DNA of 64,000 nt from Magicicada septendecula (GCA_034769895.1 CM068367.1:1313317046-1313381045); one strand, 5' to 3'. Positions 1 to 12,155 are shown, numbered from the stretch's first letter. The notes: generated by a model from the sequence alone, not told the origin. Numbers and translations are program-made.

Positions 1-266
1 TCAGCGATTCTGCTCAGACGGTGTAAAGGATTCAATTTGTCCCGCCGTTTATCGAGTTGTATGATCGAGCCGGCAGTTGCCGTATTCGCTGCTTGAGCGC
101 TAGTTATCACATCAGAGATGTTCGCTGTAAATTATAATTTTAAGAATACACTTTCCTACTGAAAATAAAACACATTTTTATATACACAGTATTGATTTAT
201 TAGCGATTTGATATTACTGTTTTCATAGACACAAGCTATATTTGATTTCTTATATAATTTTGCACA
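1..266. other. Unassigned DNA left of N1
   Basis: No coding pattern, repeat or RNA gene was recognised. It ends at one copy of the 4-bp duplication GGTT and is continuous, across the N1 insertion, with 6201-7828. It may be interior of the N4 element, whose right-hand LTR lies at about 19.9-22.2 kb, or plain host DNA. Confidence 0.4.
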
Positions 267-270
267 GGTT

Positions 271-1386
271 TAAAACAATATACATTATATCAACTGATAA
301 TTCAATTAGTAATTCCTTACCTTTAGGTTACTTCTCCAAGGTCGTACAGACGAAAACAGCTGCAGATGGGTTATTTAGGAAGGACAGTAAAAATATAATA
401 ACACAGTTTATATTTAAACAAATTACTTCTGATTTATTAGACAAATTAATTATTTTGTCTTACTTTGATAACAATTAAAGTTTTAATTTCTTTTCGGGTA
501 TAGGAATATAAAACGAATTAGTAAAATGAACATTTCTTAGACTACGACAAATTATTTATATTTTTAATGAACCAGTACATTTTATTTTTATTTATTTAAT
601 TATCTTTTCCCTTAGAGATCTCTATTGTTTAATAAAATGTCTATAAATGTAAGTGTTACAACATAGTAGTTAAAACATGGTACTCATCCTAGTAGGGGCT
701 TCGCTTCAACTGGTGATGCTCGCTTGTTATTCCTCACTTCGAAAGTCGCGGTATACTCATTAGAATAATTTTATTTCTGTTGTTACTGCGTTTTACTGAT
801 TACAAAATCATTGTTCACACATAATAATGGTATCGGTCCATGTAACTTTATCGGTACCAGCACGGATCACTTTTTAACTAGTTGACCGCTTTCTTAGTTC
901 GTACACACTCCCACTACTGTTTATAATGAGTTCACTGCTTTTAACTAGATGTTCACTAATTTGATTTAGGATCTACATATGTGTTAATATTAAGTCGGCC
1001 GACGTAATTTTGCTCGAGCACTTAGATGGTTAATTGTTCTGGCCGCGCTATATAGTTTGTACGCTTTTTACATGTTTTATTAGATAGGCCGTTTTTACTT
1101 TCGGCCTATCTTACACACCCGAGGCCGCCGGTTAACTTATTAATGTACTGTATGCTGCTTCTTACTACTGTCTGATGCTAATACTATGGTGACAATCTGC
1201 ATACTGTGATTCACAAAGACTGCTGCTGGGGCTATTATGTAATACGTCTGGCTTGGCTGTCTCCAGACATCAACAATAACACTATGTTGCTGGTTACAAG
1301 GGGCACCTCACAGGTGAATACTGACAATTAAAAAATTTACTGATCTGAATTAAAACTATGGTAGCACACAATTCTGTACCGTTACA
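271..1386 (-). repeat. N1 3' LTR
   Basis: Direct repeat of 5085-6196 with very few differences. It contains the conserved motif near 340-370 (CCAAGGTCGT-CAGACGAA type) also seen in the N2 and N4 LTRs, and the hairpin at 1082-1111 described in the findings. Its right edge, read on the minus strand, is TGTAACGGTACAG, next to a G-rich tract at 1391-1400. Confidence 0.9.
1082..1111 (-). other. Conserved LTR hairpin (N1)
   Basis: AGATAGGCCG and CGGCCTATCT are perfect inverted repeats around a 10-nt loop. On the minus strand the stem is preceded by GGCCTCGG. The same arrangement with a different but still pairing stem occurs in the N2, N3 and N4 LTRs. The second N1 LTR has it at 5892-5921. Confidence 0.7.
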
Positions 1387-1400
1387 ATACCCCCCCCCCC

Positions 1401-1620
1401 ATTAGAGGTTGTATGCCGAAGCATACAAACTCTCATTGCCTAAAACCTAAGAGGATCAGTGAGGATATGGCGCTGCAACCCCCCTGAACTCTCTACTAAA
1501 CTCATGGGTACTTACCCCCCCAGTCTGGTGACTGTGGCTGCACCCGTCCGACCTTACTGGACTCCTCTGTTCGAGATCCCAACACCATAAAATCAGATAG
1601 GTGCCCGCCACAGTAACGCC
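1401..1620 (-). other. Conserved 3' non-coding block with hairpin (N1)
   Basis: On the minus strand this block runs up to the polypurine tract. It aligns by eye with 34,711-34,925 in N2 and with about 52,270-52,510 in N3 (plus strand). It ends in a hairpin at 1402-1438: GTATGC and GCATAC close over the loop TTCG on the element strand, with ATGAGAG and CTCTAAT forming the lower stem. Short open frames across it are not conserved between the families, so I read it as non-coding. Confidence 0.65.
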
Positions 1621-2250
1621 TGACTCTATAACATTCAATTAAAAAATTAACAAACAGGACTTCCATTATACCATATCCACAACTGATTCGTTTCCTCTTA
1701 GCCGTACTGGTTCATTATCAGCAAAGTACTGTTTCATGTTTATTACAAAATATAACATGCATCTGACTACATTGTAATAAACTTGTAAATTGTCCCTCGG
1801 TTACATTGATTAATTCGAATTTAATCATCAAGCCCATACGCATGCACTATCACAATGACTCATCTTCAAAAAGTTACATTGGTTTCACTCAACAATATAG
1901 CTTGACCCTAGAAGATACAATGTTAACAGAACAGTATAAGTTTACAGTATCCTAGCCTTAGTTCCAGACAAATTAAATAATGTTCCCAGTACAATTTTAC
2001 CCATCCAAAATAACACATTAATTATACCAAATCGTATTAAATCACAACAATTTATTATTTATTATTATTATACAAATTATCCTCAACCCCTGATACCTGT
2101 TACATTCTACTGTGTTCAGCACTAGGCTTCTTGGCCCTTGCAGGCCTCATCCTAGCCGTAATCACATCTCCCTCGTGACCTGTAACTGGGTCACCCCCTA
2201 ATCCACAATCACTATTACCCCCCCTGGACTGTGGCGCCCAGTTGCTTCCA

Positions 2251-2310
2251 CAAGGACTGATGCGGAAGGGGTGGACATTTTTTCTTTTATTCCACCCCCA
2301 TCCTTGCTTC
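2251..2310 (-). other. Conserved internal stem (N1)
   Basis: Nested inverted repeats: CAAGGA (2251-2256) with TCCTTG (2301-2306), and GGGGTGGA (2268-2275) with TCCACCCC (2291-2298). They lie just right of GGACTGTGGCGCCCA. N2 has the same anchor and the same nested layout with different stem sequences at 37,669-37,721. 1640-3550 is otherwise AT-rich with no coding frame that I can support. Confidence 0.55.
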
Positions 2311-3554
2311 GGCGTTACAATAAAAATTCAGTATACTATACTTACTAGTAGTGATTGATACGCCCCTAATGGACTACCACCCCTATCTGGGTGAAAATAG
2401 CCCTGTTCCAAAAGTTGGTAGATTCCCCTAAAAATAACCCCCCTACTAAGTCTAACAAACCACCGGGTTAACAAAACAAAACAAACCACAAGCCGGTTAT
2501 ATCAAGTAAAATTTATGATTTGTCACAATTAACTACCTTCACGATCATGGTCCGGTGAGGTCATGGCCGCACTTAGATGGGGAATCTACAGTTAAACATA
2601 AAACATAGATTGACATTTATAAAGGTTTACATTAACAGTTGTATGCGCATCTTATTTTATAAACTCTATCTCAGCCTGAACATTTTTGATTATCCATGCA
2701 ATATTTCCTTCAGTTTTCAATTTAAGTAAAGTACATATTTTACTCATTATTTTTTCATCAATTATTATTTATTTTACAATTACAGTCAAAATTCAGATCA
2801 AAATAAATTTAAATTCATTATTAAACTTCACCTATTGAATTAATTTGATTACCAATTTCATTTACTTTAATTTCTCAAAACTCTAAGTTACGGTAATTAC
2901 CTCATTATTATATTATCTGCAAAAGGTTAACTTCATTTCTTTTGTTTCATAATAAGATTTTGCTCATGGCACTGATTCATCAAACTACAACATTCTTGTT
3001 GTTGTCAACTAAAGCATGACTGTAAACATTGGTCACACAACATACAACACACCTGTTTATATTAACAGTTGTCTGCCAGACTGTTGTTATAAACACTAAC
3101 TCAGTCCCAACATTCTGATTACAACACTACTGACACATGTACTTACTTCAGTTTTCAATTTCTATACCTTTTAGTGCTGCCATATTAATAAAATTCACAT
3201 TTTTAACTTAGCTTCATTTTAACTCCAATCAAAACAGTTTAACTTTAATTACATTATTTAAAACACTTTTAATATAAACACACAATGCAAAATAAAATTC
3301 CTTACTACCTCCTGTTAATTATTTTAGTAAAATAAAATATTATTTATTATTATACCCTTCATTCTTATTACAAACATGTGTTACACATAAGCTATAATAT
3401 ACATTACAACAAGATAATATTGACACAATACATTTAACACTGACACATTTATTTACAAATTTTCGTCATAATTTATTATTTACCACACTTAAATACCTAA
3501 ATCAGCCCGGTCATTACCATAAACTCAAATAATTAAATATTCATTCAGTATTTC

Positions 3555-3833
3555 TCAACCCCCATCATCAAAAATTAGTCTTATCTTTATATAACACATT
3601 TCGATTTTATTTATACGTCTCATATGGATATCATTTGTATAATACCCATAAAAATTTTTTTCCATTGTACCACAATAATAATACATAGGGTTACCCCCCA
3701 TTATTACCTTATCATAAATCATGTCTACATTAATATTTTTTGTCAAGTCTCCGTCAGTATTTGTTATTACAATCACATCCTTTAATTTTTCATCGCTATA
3801 GGTGTCAGCTGTTACTAATACGCTGACCCTCAC
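3555..3833 (-). pseudogene. N1 unknown protein, C-terminal part
   Basis: A 92-residue open frame ending IRLIFDDGG. Its middle has TNTDGDLTKN, then VDMIYD, NP and YY, matching in order the C-terminal part of the N2 frame (TNNIKGDW, NVDKVYEI, NPINYNG, then IRLLYDDGG) and a decayed version in N3. I recognise no known domain. It is part of a transposon-borne gene whose other part is at 3866-4258. The copy appears broken. The order of motifs is seen directly; the protein's function is unknown. Confidence 0.6.
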
Positions 3834-3865
3834 TACAGGTAAGTATATATTATTACCATCAATCT

Positions 3866-4258
3866 TTATTTCACAAGGTAAGTCAATTTGTTCCTCTCTC
3901 TCTCAATACATAAACTCTGCACTAATATTTCATAGCCTCTATTAATTTCAAAAATCTCTATCTCTCCCTCCTCACAATACCTCTCACAACCCCCCTGGAC
4001 TATCTCATTCCATGCAAAAGGCAACATAAAATCGCTAAAATACTTACTGGCTTTACCAGATACATCACTACAAAAACTTGAGGGACCCTTTGGAGACACC
4101 ATGTCTCCCACATAACCACTGGAGGAAACGCTGTCCTCATAAAACATCTGTGAAACCTTTGTTTCACCACACACTTGGGGAACATTTGCCTTTTGCCCGC
4201 CTAACATTTCAGCACACTCTCTCACTTTCATTAACACTAACCAACAACAACACTTCAT
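3866..4258 (-). pseudogene. N1 unknown protein, PFAW part
   Basis: Contains a GGQKAN-type segment, FYEDSVSSSGYVGDMVSP, a GKA-KYFSDF segment and PFAWNEIVQGGCER. The same motifs in the same order occur twice in N2 (42,263-42,883 and 40,682-41,428) and, decayed, in N3. The protein resembles no retroviral domain I know and has no zinc knuckle of the CCHC type, although a Cys follows QGG. It belongs to a mobile element and looks broken. It could be a gag-derived domain diverged beyond recognition or a true accessory gene. Confidence 0.6.
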
Positions 4259-4411
4259 TACTAAATTCTACTTCAACAAAATCTTCCTTATTACTCTCAG
4301 TATTAACTACCTTACTCTCTAGTACCACCTTTTCAACTATATCATTGCTATTTTCACCCCTACTTACTTCATTATTTTCAATATTTCTCCCAAGCTTATC
4401 TAACTGTTGTA

Positions 4412-4897
4412 TTAGCTTAACATTATTTCATTTATTTCCCCCTTAATTTCGTTGAATTTATCATTAAAATTACTATTCTGTACCTCAAATTTTGCATTAA
4501 TGTCCCCTTTTATTTCATTAAATTTTTTGTCATTACTATCAAAACGACTTTCTAGCTTTATATTTTGTTCTTGAAACTTTTCATTGAAATTACTATTTAT
4601 ATTCTCAAACATTGTTCTCATTAGGTTATACAGGTCATCCATTGACAACCCTTTTTCTTTTATTCTGGTCGCTACGGGAGTAGATTTTGCTCCCGTCTCA
4701 CTAATTACTACGGATTGTGTTATATTGTTTTCATCTAAACTATTTTCATCTATTCGGCTTGGAGTTGTCTCCAGCCCCAAATCATTCGCTACAACTGATT
4801 CAATTGGAATAATTGGCGTTAAGCCACCTCCTGACTCACTCGTAACTACCGAGTTGGTCAGATTCATTTTATTCTCTATATTTTCCATCCTTGTCAA
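4412..4897 (-). CDS. N1 gag-like N-terminal coiled-coil protein
   Basis: A 161-residue open frame, the first after the 5' LTR. Residues 1-75 hold two degenerate copies of a motif of the form LT-S-V-SESG---TP (LTNSVVTSESG and ITQSVVISETG). The N3 frame begins with a related one (LTDSAIMSDSG then TPV). Residues 80-160 are rich in F, N, K and E with heptad-like spacing (FNEKFQEQN, FNEIKGDIN, FNDKFNEIKGEIN), typical of a coiled coil. Gypsy A has a comparable K/Q-rich stretch near 10,690-10,870. Position and composition suggest the N-terminal part of a Gag. I see no capsid major-homology-like region or zinc knuckle. The first of two nearby ATGs is taken as the start. Confidence 0.55.
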   Translation of the reverse strand: MTRMENIENKMNLTNSVVTSESGGGLTPIIPIESVVANDLGLETTPSRIDENSLDENNITQSVVISETGAKSTPVATRIKEKGLSMDDLYNLMRTMFENINSNFNEKFQEQNIKLESRFDSNDKKFNEIKGDINAKFEVQNSNFNDKFNEIKGEINEIMLS

Positions 4898-5065
4898 TTA
4901 ATTTGAATACACAATAAACTGTCTACACAATTATAGATCTCTTAAATTAACTATATAAAACTTCATTAAACATTTATATTTTTTACAAACACACCCTCAC
5001 TTCCCAAATAACCCGTTCTGCAGCTTAATTAGGTCTGGCGAATGTAATAAAAAATTACACTCACC

Positions 5066-5083
5066 GTCCCTGTTCGGGCGCCA
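5066..5083 (-). promoter_or_regulatory. N1 primer-binding site, tRNA-Lys type
   Basis: Minus strand reads TGGCGCCCGAACAGGGAC one base from the LTR end. From memory this is identical to the 18-nt site complementary to tRNA-Lys3 used by lentiviruses and several insect elements. It fixes the element orientation as minus. Confidence 0.85.
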
Positions 5084-5084
5084 A

Positions 5085-6196
5085 TGAAACAATACACATT
5101 ATATCAACTGATAATTCAATTAGTAATTCCTTACCTTTAGGTTACTTCTCCAAGGTCGTACAGACGAAAACAGCTGCAGATGGGTTATTTAGGAAGGACG
5201 GTAAAAATATAATAACACAGTTTATATTTAAACAAATTACTTCTGATTTATTAGACAAATTAATTATTTTGTCTTACTTTGATAACAATTAAAGTTTTAA
5301 TTTCTTTTCGGGTATATGAATATAAAACGAATTAGTAAAATGAACATTTCTTAGACTACGACAAATTATTTATATTTTTAATGAACCAGTACATTTTATT
5401 TTTATTTATTTAATTATCTTTTCCCTTAGAGATCTCTATTGTTTAATAAAATGTCTATAAATGTGTTACAACATAGTAGTTAAAACATGGTACTCATCCT
5501 AGTAGGGGCTTCGCTTCAACTGGTGATGCTCGCTTGTTATTCCTCACTTCGAAAGTCGCGGTATACTCATTAGAATAATTTTATTTCTGTTGTTACTGCG
5601 TTTTACTGATTACAAAATCATTGTTCACACATAATAATGGTATCGGTCCATGTAACTTTATCGGTACCAGCACGGATCACTTTTTAACTAGTTGACCGCT
5701 TTCTTAGTTCGTACACACTCCCACTACTGTTTATAATGAGTTCACTGCTTTTAACTAGATGTTCACTAATTTGATTTAAGATCTACATATGTGTTAATAT
5801 TAAGTCGGCCGACGTAATTTTGCTCGAGCACTTAGATGGTTAATTGTTCTGGTCGCGCTATATAGTTTGTACGCTTTTTACATGTTTTATTAGATAGGCC
5901 GTTTTTACTTTCGGCCTATCTTACACACCCGAGGCCGCCGGTTAACTTATTAATGTACTGTATGCTGCTTCTTACTACTGTCTGATGCTAATACTATGGT
6001 GACAATCTGCATACTGTGATTCACAAAGACTGCTGCTGGGGCTATTACGTAATACGTCTGGCTTGGCTGTCTCCAGACATCAACAATAACACTATGTTGC
6101 TGGTTACAAGGGGCACCTCACAGGTGAATACTGACAATTAAAAAATTTACTGATCTGAATTAAAACTATGGTAGCACACAATTCTGTACTGTTACA
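5085..6196 (-). repeat. N1 5' LTR
   Basis: Partner of 271-1386. It is followed by GGTT at 6197-6200, the right-hand target duplication. The conserved hairpin lies at 5892-5921. Confidence 0.9.
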
Positions 6197-6200
6197 GGTT

Positions 6201-7828
6201 ATTTCTTTATGAGACTTTTTCTCTCTGGGTTTTACAATCGATTTTGAACGTGACTAACATACAGTATGTCGTTCTACCAAAGTGGTAAAAAAATAATTTC
6301 GTTCAAATGTTTTGGATTCTTTTGATCACGTTGAAAGGCTCAGATGCAATTACAATAATAAAAATACACAACCTTACAATGTTGCTAATTAAATATGATA
6401 ATGTGTAACTGTAACTGGTTTGTTGAAGTGTAGTATAAGTGTTTTAAAGGTTCGTACATTAATGCTAGGTTATCTTTATAATTCGACCAATATACAGTGT
6501 CTTAATATTTTTATTTAATCTTTGAAAGAGAATAAAATTGATTCAGTGATATTTCAGAATATAGTGAGAAATATTCAAAGTGCGTTATTTCGGAAGTTTA
6601 GATAATTTATTGGATACTTAACAGCTTCGTAGCATGTGATTAATCTGTTGGCCTGGACTGAAGGAATGTGGCCGCAATATAATTCAGTTTTCGTTAATTC
6701 GGGCTTCGGGCATCTTTTTCAAAGTATTTAGATTCATTTATTCACTTCGTCTTGACATAAAACGTCTTCTCCATCAGGTAATTGAGTTCAGTGATAGTCA
6801 GCCTCCTTCTCGTTCAATTTTGATAATTTGTTTGACTTTTAAAACTTTTTAAATAAGAAAATAGGTTGTTCTGAATTCTGGCGTCTGTTTTTCTGGAGCG
6901 TCACTTTCTGAGTAATGATATTCAACGGTAATTTCGTCTTCAACCGTGGTTTCCATGGTTACCAAAGTATTCTGATTGGGCTAGCTTGATATAAATCCAT
7001 TGTTATCAAAATTTGAATTCTTTTCAAATCTTCCTATATCTTCTGACTTCCTTCCTTCTCTTATCTTCCTTCTTAAGTATTAATTATTAGCACTGTCATT
7101 TGTATTTTCTCACAAAGATTATTTTGGTATCCCACAATATTGGGTTTTTCATGTTTTATAAGTTTACAATTAATTGAATACTTACTAATTACATTTCTCT
7201 GTTTACATAACTCCTTATTTTAATATTTTGTTGTTAATAATATTTACCATTTATCCTTGGTTAATTAGTCACCTTGGATTTGTTAATTACTTGGCTATTT
7301 TCATAAAATTAGTATTTGTTTATGTTTGACCATTAGGCCTGTTTCAAGTCTAAGTAGCCATTACTGGTTTTTGATTGTTTCATACACATTATATCTCATT
7401 TTGTCCTAGATCGTTATTTTGTTTTTATAATTAGGTGTATTATCTATGGAGGCGTTTTGGTTCAGTCTTTGTGTGATTTTTGTGTGTTACAACTGTGTTA
7501 TTCCATATTTCTTGCTAATTATTTACTAACGGTTTTCTTTTTTATAACTCAAACATTGCTTTCTTTTCTCATTTATTTATTCTGCCAATGTCAACAATAT
7601 GGCTATTAATTACTACCCTTTCATCATATAACATATAACATTTAGGTCTATGTTTGGGATAATTACCCAATCTATCTCCTATTCATAAACAGTTGTTTAT
7701 ACAATTAATTAACACTTATTATTTAATATTGGTGTACAATTCATTACTTTTGATTTATTATTCGGCTGATAAACAATCTCACCTCTGTTGAACTTGTTTC
7801 ATTACTCTCCCCTTATAACATGGGTATT
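6201..7828. other. Unassigned AT-rich DNA between N1 and Gypsy A
   Basis: No coding frame, terminal repeat or RNA gene is recognised. It is continuous with 1-266 on the left (across N1) and with 18,731 onward on the right (across Gypsy A). It may therefore be interior of the N4 element or host DNA; similarity to N1 interior is not evident. Confidence 0.4.
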
Positions 7829-7833
7829 TACTT

Positions 7834-10212
7834 GTAATGATCGAAATTTAAAAAATTTTTAATTCCTCGATCAAGTGACACGTTCCCACACTCAAGTCGA
7901 CGGACACAAGCCCAGGTCGTAAATAATGACGAATCAGGGGCACGTCAAACCCGACGACAGTGCGAAGACAAAGAAAAAATGTCTGAGCACTGCACACAAT
8001 GAGTATTTCAGGGCGTCGCTGACAGCTAGCCGTTTGTCACAATTTACAGCACCCAACAATCTGAAACAAAGACTTCGTACAGCTGCCGAGTTACACGGAA
8101 TCGAGATGGAACGCCTGCTGTGGAGGTGAGGCGTAACTGCACAATTATGAAAGGTTTTACTATGTTACAAAAGGAGCATAGAGCAATTTTAACGGAGAGA
8201 TAGACAATAGACGTAACTCGGCGTATACTGCCAGTGCATCCTGCACAGCGTGAAAACAAACCCTTGACAGTTTACTGAGATTTACGACTGGAAAGTAGAG
8301 TTCCACCGAAATGACGCCAACGAAGGGTTGATAATCGGCGGAACGAACGTCGAGTAACTTAAACAATTAACCAAGACTCTGGAGCCTGTTAACAAAAGCT
8401 CAGTCAGAACCTTAGGGAAAGTCTAAACAAAGGATAACAGAAGGCCATGAAATTGCCCTCGTTTCTAAGAATCCGTGCTACGCTCGTCACATGAAACACT
8501 CCGGGGATGACGACGACCGACCAGCGTCAAGCATCTTCTAAGAGAGCTCGTGGAGAGAGTAGGAAGGGTTCGGACGACGAATCGTGAAACAGAGGATGAG
8601 ATCTGCAGAAGAGTAGGAATTTGTACGACCAATCAAGAATCCGAGAAGGCGTAGAAATCCAAAACTTAGACTTATGGGTAAGATGTTCCAATAAAACTGT
8701 TTGGCGAAGACGCGGAGCGGGCAGTCAGTCATTCAATCGAGCAGTCAGTCATTCAATCGAGCAGTCAGTCAGTTAATAGTCGCAATCGGTAGTCAAGAGT
8801 ATGTAGTTAATAGTAGCAGTTGATAGTCGCAATTAATAGTCAGAAGTTAGTACGTACGATAGTCAGACGATTGATTATGTCGGAACAGTAATACGGTTCG
8901 TGATAGAAACAGTTTGTGCGACCGACCGGATTCATAACTTTGTAAATTCATAAGTGAACGGAGACATCGGTATAGTCGCACTTATACACAATTCTGTGCG
9001 CGAAACATAAACTATAAGTGCGCACAGGACTTGAAATCTCAACTGACGCGCACATAATAACATACTAATTAACACTTAAAGTAGAACAGTGAGTGACACT
9101 TCAAACATTCTCACATCACAATGTATCACCATGTTGAACAATTAATTGAATAAACTATACCAAACAATTAAGCACGCAGTACGCGGTACACCCAGATAGA
9201 CGGCACAGTTAACCAAGTACACAAACATGGCAAACTTTCAGAACAATTCAGTGTAATGACAACATTAACACCCCACTATTTGAACTCCGGACACTCGACA
9301 TCAGCGGGTTACCACAACACCACACACATGACGGGAGTGGAGATTTAGTGGAGTGAAGTGAAGTTATCAGTGCTCTTCATAACAGTGATTATGATCTTCG
9401 ACGAATCATCCAGAAAGTGTCTTCTCACGACGGCGGAATAATGGATAAACACTCTCAAAAGATAAGCTTTATGTCTACTTAATCTTAGTAGTATATACTA
9501 CTGTTCTGTTGCCTCTTTTCAAAGAACTAACCCCAAGAGAACAAATATATATGAATCAGATGAATCATAAAATCTATAAAATAACACTAACGTAATTCGT
9601 TATCTGAGAAATAATGAACGCATTTTAGGTAGGAATAAGTATAATTGTTGATTGTTTATTATTCGTATATGTTTTTATATATGTGCATTATTTACCGCAT
9701 TTGAATGTACCATATGTTTATGTTTCAGGAAACATCGTATAAATTGATAAATTGTATTTTATATCATGTGTTTTAATATGTATGTAATTTGCAGGATATA
9801 GTTACTTACTTAAGTAACAAGTGTAATAAATAAGTAGTTAATTTACAGTATTCATGCGTTCATTATTGAAATTTCACCTTTGTTATTGATGTATTTCATT
9901 CTAAGTATTACACTAAAAATCTCACAACTTATGCTAAACATCAATGGATACAATAAACTCGACCATTGAAACGTCTGATTAATAGACTCATAAAATCGTA
10001 TTTAATTAGTCACCGTGTTGAGTCAAATCTGACGAATAGAAACAATTTTAGATATATCAAAATTAACGTATAACATAAATCTTTAATTAATATGATTCAT
10101 AATTGTTGAGTAATTAATCCGCGCAGATAATTAGCACAGATTAATATTCACTAGATGTAAATGGTTTACACAATTAATTACCACAGATGTAAATTACATT
10201 TACACCACTAAA
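7834..10212 (+). repeat. Gypsy A 5' LTR
   Basis: Same length as 16347-18725. It begins GTAATGATCGAAATTT; an extra T at the edge may belong to the LTR or to the target. It includes two and a half copies of a 20-bp repeat near 8724-8775 (GCAGTCAGTCATTCAATCGA). Short open frames at 7926-8732 occur in both LTRs and show no domain. Confidence 0.92.
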
Positions 10213-10218
10213 TATAAA

Positions 10219-10240
10219 TGGCGTCCAACTTCGGGGCTGG
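10219..10240 (+). promoter_or_regulatory. Gypsy A primer-binding site
   Basis: TGGCGTCCAACTTCGGGGCT lies six bases after the LTR edge. It resembles the gypsy tRNA-Lys type site (TGGCGCCCAACGTGGGGC) with small differences. A second, similar start (AAATAAATGGCGCCCA) occurs at 10322-10335. Confidence 0.6.
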
Positions 10241-10432
10241 ATACATGTGAAAGATTGATAAAATTATAGATTTAATAATTAACCCATTTATGCAATTAAT
10301 ACGCATAAATAATCATTAAAAATAAATGGCGCCCATCGCATGGCAAAAGAGAGCAGACAGTAGTATTTAGATTAGTTAAAATAATATAGAACGTAAGATA
10401 TTAAATAAGTGTAAGGTTAGCTTGACTGGTAA

Positions 10433-12155
10433 ATGATAACGCTGAGCAAGGCAAAAATGGCTAGCGGTAGTTCTGATAGCATGGACTTTGACGTTAACAA
10501 CCAGTTGGGCGCACCCGACACCAACGAAGAAAACTCATCAGTCGTCGAACCAAATATGACGGAGGAGACGTCAGAGGTCAGAGCACGGGGACAGGAGTCA
10601 CAGCAACCACAGAACCCCCAACAACAAGGAGAAGTCACATTACAATCATTGATGGACTTCATGAGCAAGACTTAAAGTAATTCAAGAAATCAATCAGAAA
10701 TTCGATGAAGTTAACAAAAAATTCGATCAACAGAATCAGAAATTCGATCAACAGAAAGAAGAAATCAACCAGAAATTCGATCAACAGAAAGAAGAAATTA
10801 AAGAAGAAATCAATCGGAAATTCAATCAAATTAATGAAAATTTTAATAATCATAAGGAGGACGTCAAGCGACAAATGGACGAACAGCTCACGCTTATACG
10901 ATCAGAAATGCGTGACCATAAGACCAGTTGCGACGATAAGATAAGCGAAGTCTTAAAGAAACAAGAGGACGCTACAAGAGAAATAAAAGATGACACCAAT
11001 AAGAAGTTTGAAGAAGTGTGGGAAGCTCGAGAGTCGGACCACCAAGAACTCAAAAACCTGGCACAGACCACACAATCTAGTATAAAGAAAGTCCATAACA
11101 AGCTAGATCTACACATCAGTAGTAATCAGAAGAAGCAGGAAGAACTGAAGACCGAATTATACCACACACTGCGACAACAGCAACAAGAGATAGGTGACGC
11201 CAACCACACATTGCAACAGAAAATCGATGAAGTAGACGGCCGACAAAGGACGACCGAACAGAAGCTCGACGAGAACGTCAAAGAGAAAACAACCCACATC
11301 CAGGAACTCAGGTGTCAAGTAGAGAGACTGCGGCGACAGATCACCAATGGGGAGTCTGGGCCTCACAGAACAGTAAACGGACAAATACAGGTTGAATTGA
11401 AGTATGACGGAACCGACAGATTCCCGATGGAGTTCCTAAAGGAGTTGTCGGAGTTTCAAGAATCCTATTACCCGAGCAGCGACATCAGGTGGATCGGCAA
11501 ACACCTAGAGAAGGACGCAAGTATATGGTGGCGTGTGATCCGGGACCAGATAAATACCTTCGAAGAATTCAAGGAGGCGTTCACACTGAAGTATTGGGGG
11601 TTGGAACGACAGGACATTATCCGCGACAACCTTGAGTACGGCAGGTTTGAATGGCAGGGACCCGTCACAGCTATACAGTACGTCGAGAGGATTCTTTTGG
11701 AAAGTCGACAGTTAACTCCAGCGTTGACCGACCGCCAACTGATAAGAAAAATTTCGAGGCACTTTGGAAGGGACTTGCAGATCGCCGTTATAACACGCGG
11801 GATCGTCACCATACCCAATTTCGAGGCCTTGATCACTGAATACACTAGCATTCAATCAAACAATGCAGGAAATAGACGTGCGCAATATAGGATAACGAAC
11901 GAAAGGGAAAGCGGAACTGTCGATCGTCCCAGTGGTAACTTTGTCAACAAGAACGAGGGTGAAAGGAAACCAGTTTGGCAGGGACGGGCGCACGGCGGTA
12001 ACCGTTACAAAAATAAATCACACGGAGTAGTAAACACCGTCGAATACCTGAACTCCAAACCGAGTACAAGTCAGGCAAGCGACGACAGCAATTCAAGGTC
12101 GAACAATGACCAGAACAACAAAAACAAAAACACCCCTACACAGCGAACGACATAG
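10433..12155 (+). pseudogene. Gypsy A gag region
   Basis: Begins with a short segment containing MDFDVNNQLG, which matches MEFEINNQMG at the start of the Gypsy B Gag. A long K/E/Q-rich coiled-coil follows to about 11,330. A capsid-like part from about 11,390 to 11,850 has W and hydrophobic spacing typical of Ty3/gypsy Gag (IRWIGKHLEKDASIWW, then FKEAFTLKYWG). The tail to 12,155 is polar and N/S-rich without a CCHC zinc knuckle. The longest uninterrupted frame is 10,875-12,155 (426 residues). The region is broken at least once. Confidence 0.75.

Larger units (their letters stand above)
271..6196 (-). mobile_element. N1: pol-less LTR retroelement, both LTRs
   Basis: Two direct repeats of about 1.1 kb (271-1386 and 5085-6196) bound a 3.7-kb interior. 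On the minus strand each starts TGTAACGGTACAG (the 3' copy) or TGTAACAGTACAG (the 5' copy), and they end in TTTTA and TTTCA. The insertion is flanked by GGTT at 267-270 and 6197-6200. Next to the right-hand (5') LTR is a primer-binding site, and next to the left-hand LTR is a run of G (minus strand) serving as polypurine tract. The interior carries a gag-like coiled-coil reading frame and remains of an unknown protein shared with N2 and N3. No protease, reverse transcriptase or integrase is seen. By eye the LTRs differ at about eight sites plus one 4-bp length change, under 1%, so the insertion is young. The family is not recognised; 'N1' is my label. Confidence 0.9.

Noticed and set aside
4078-4446. 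Plus-strand open frame opposite the N1 PFAW protein
   Set aside because: Shadow of the conserved minus-strand frame; S/T/L-rich composition is the complement of that frame.
7926-8732. Open frames repeated at 16,439-17,245
   Set aside because: They lie in the two LTRs of Gypsy A and simply repeat because the LTRs do; no domain or coding bias was seen.
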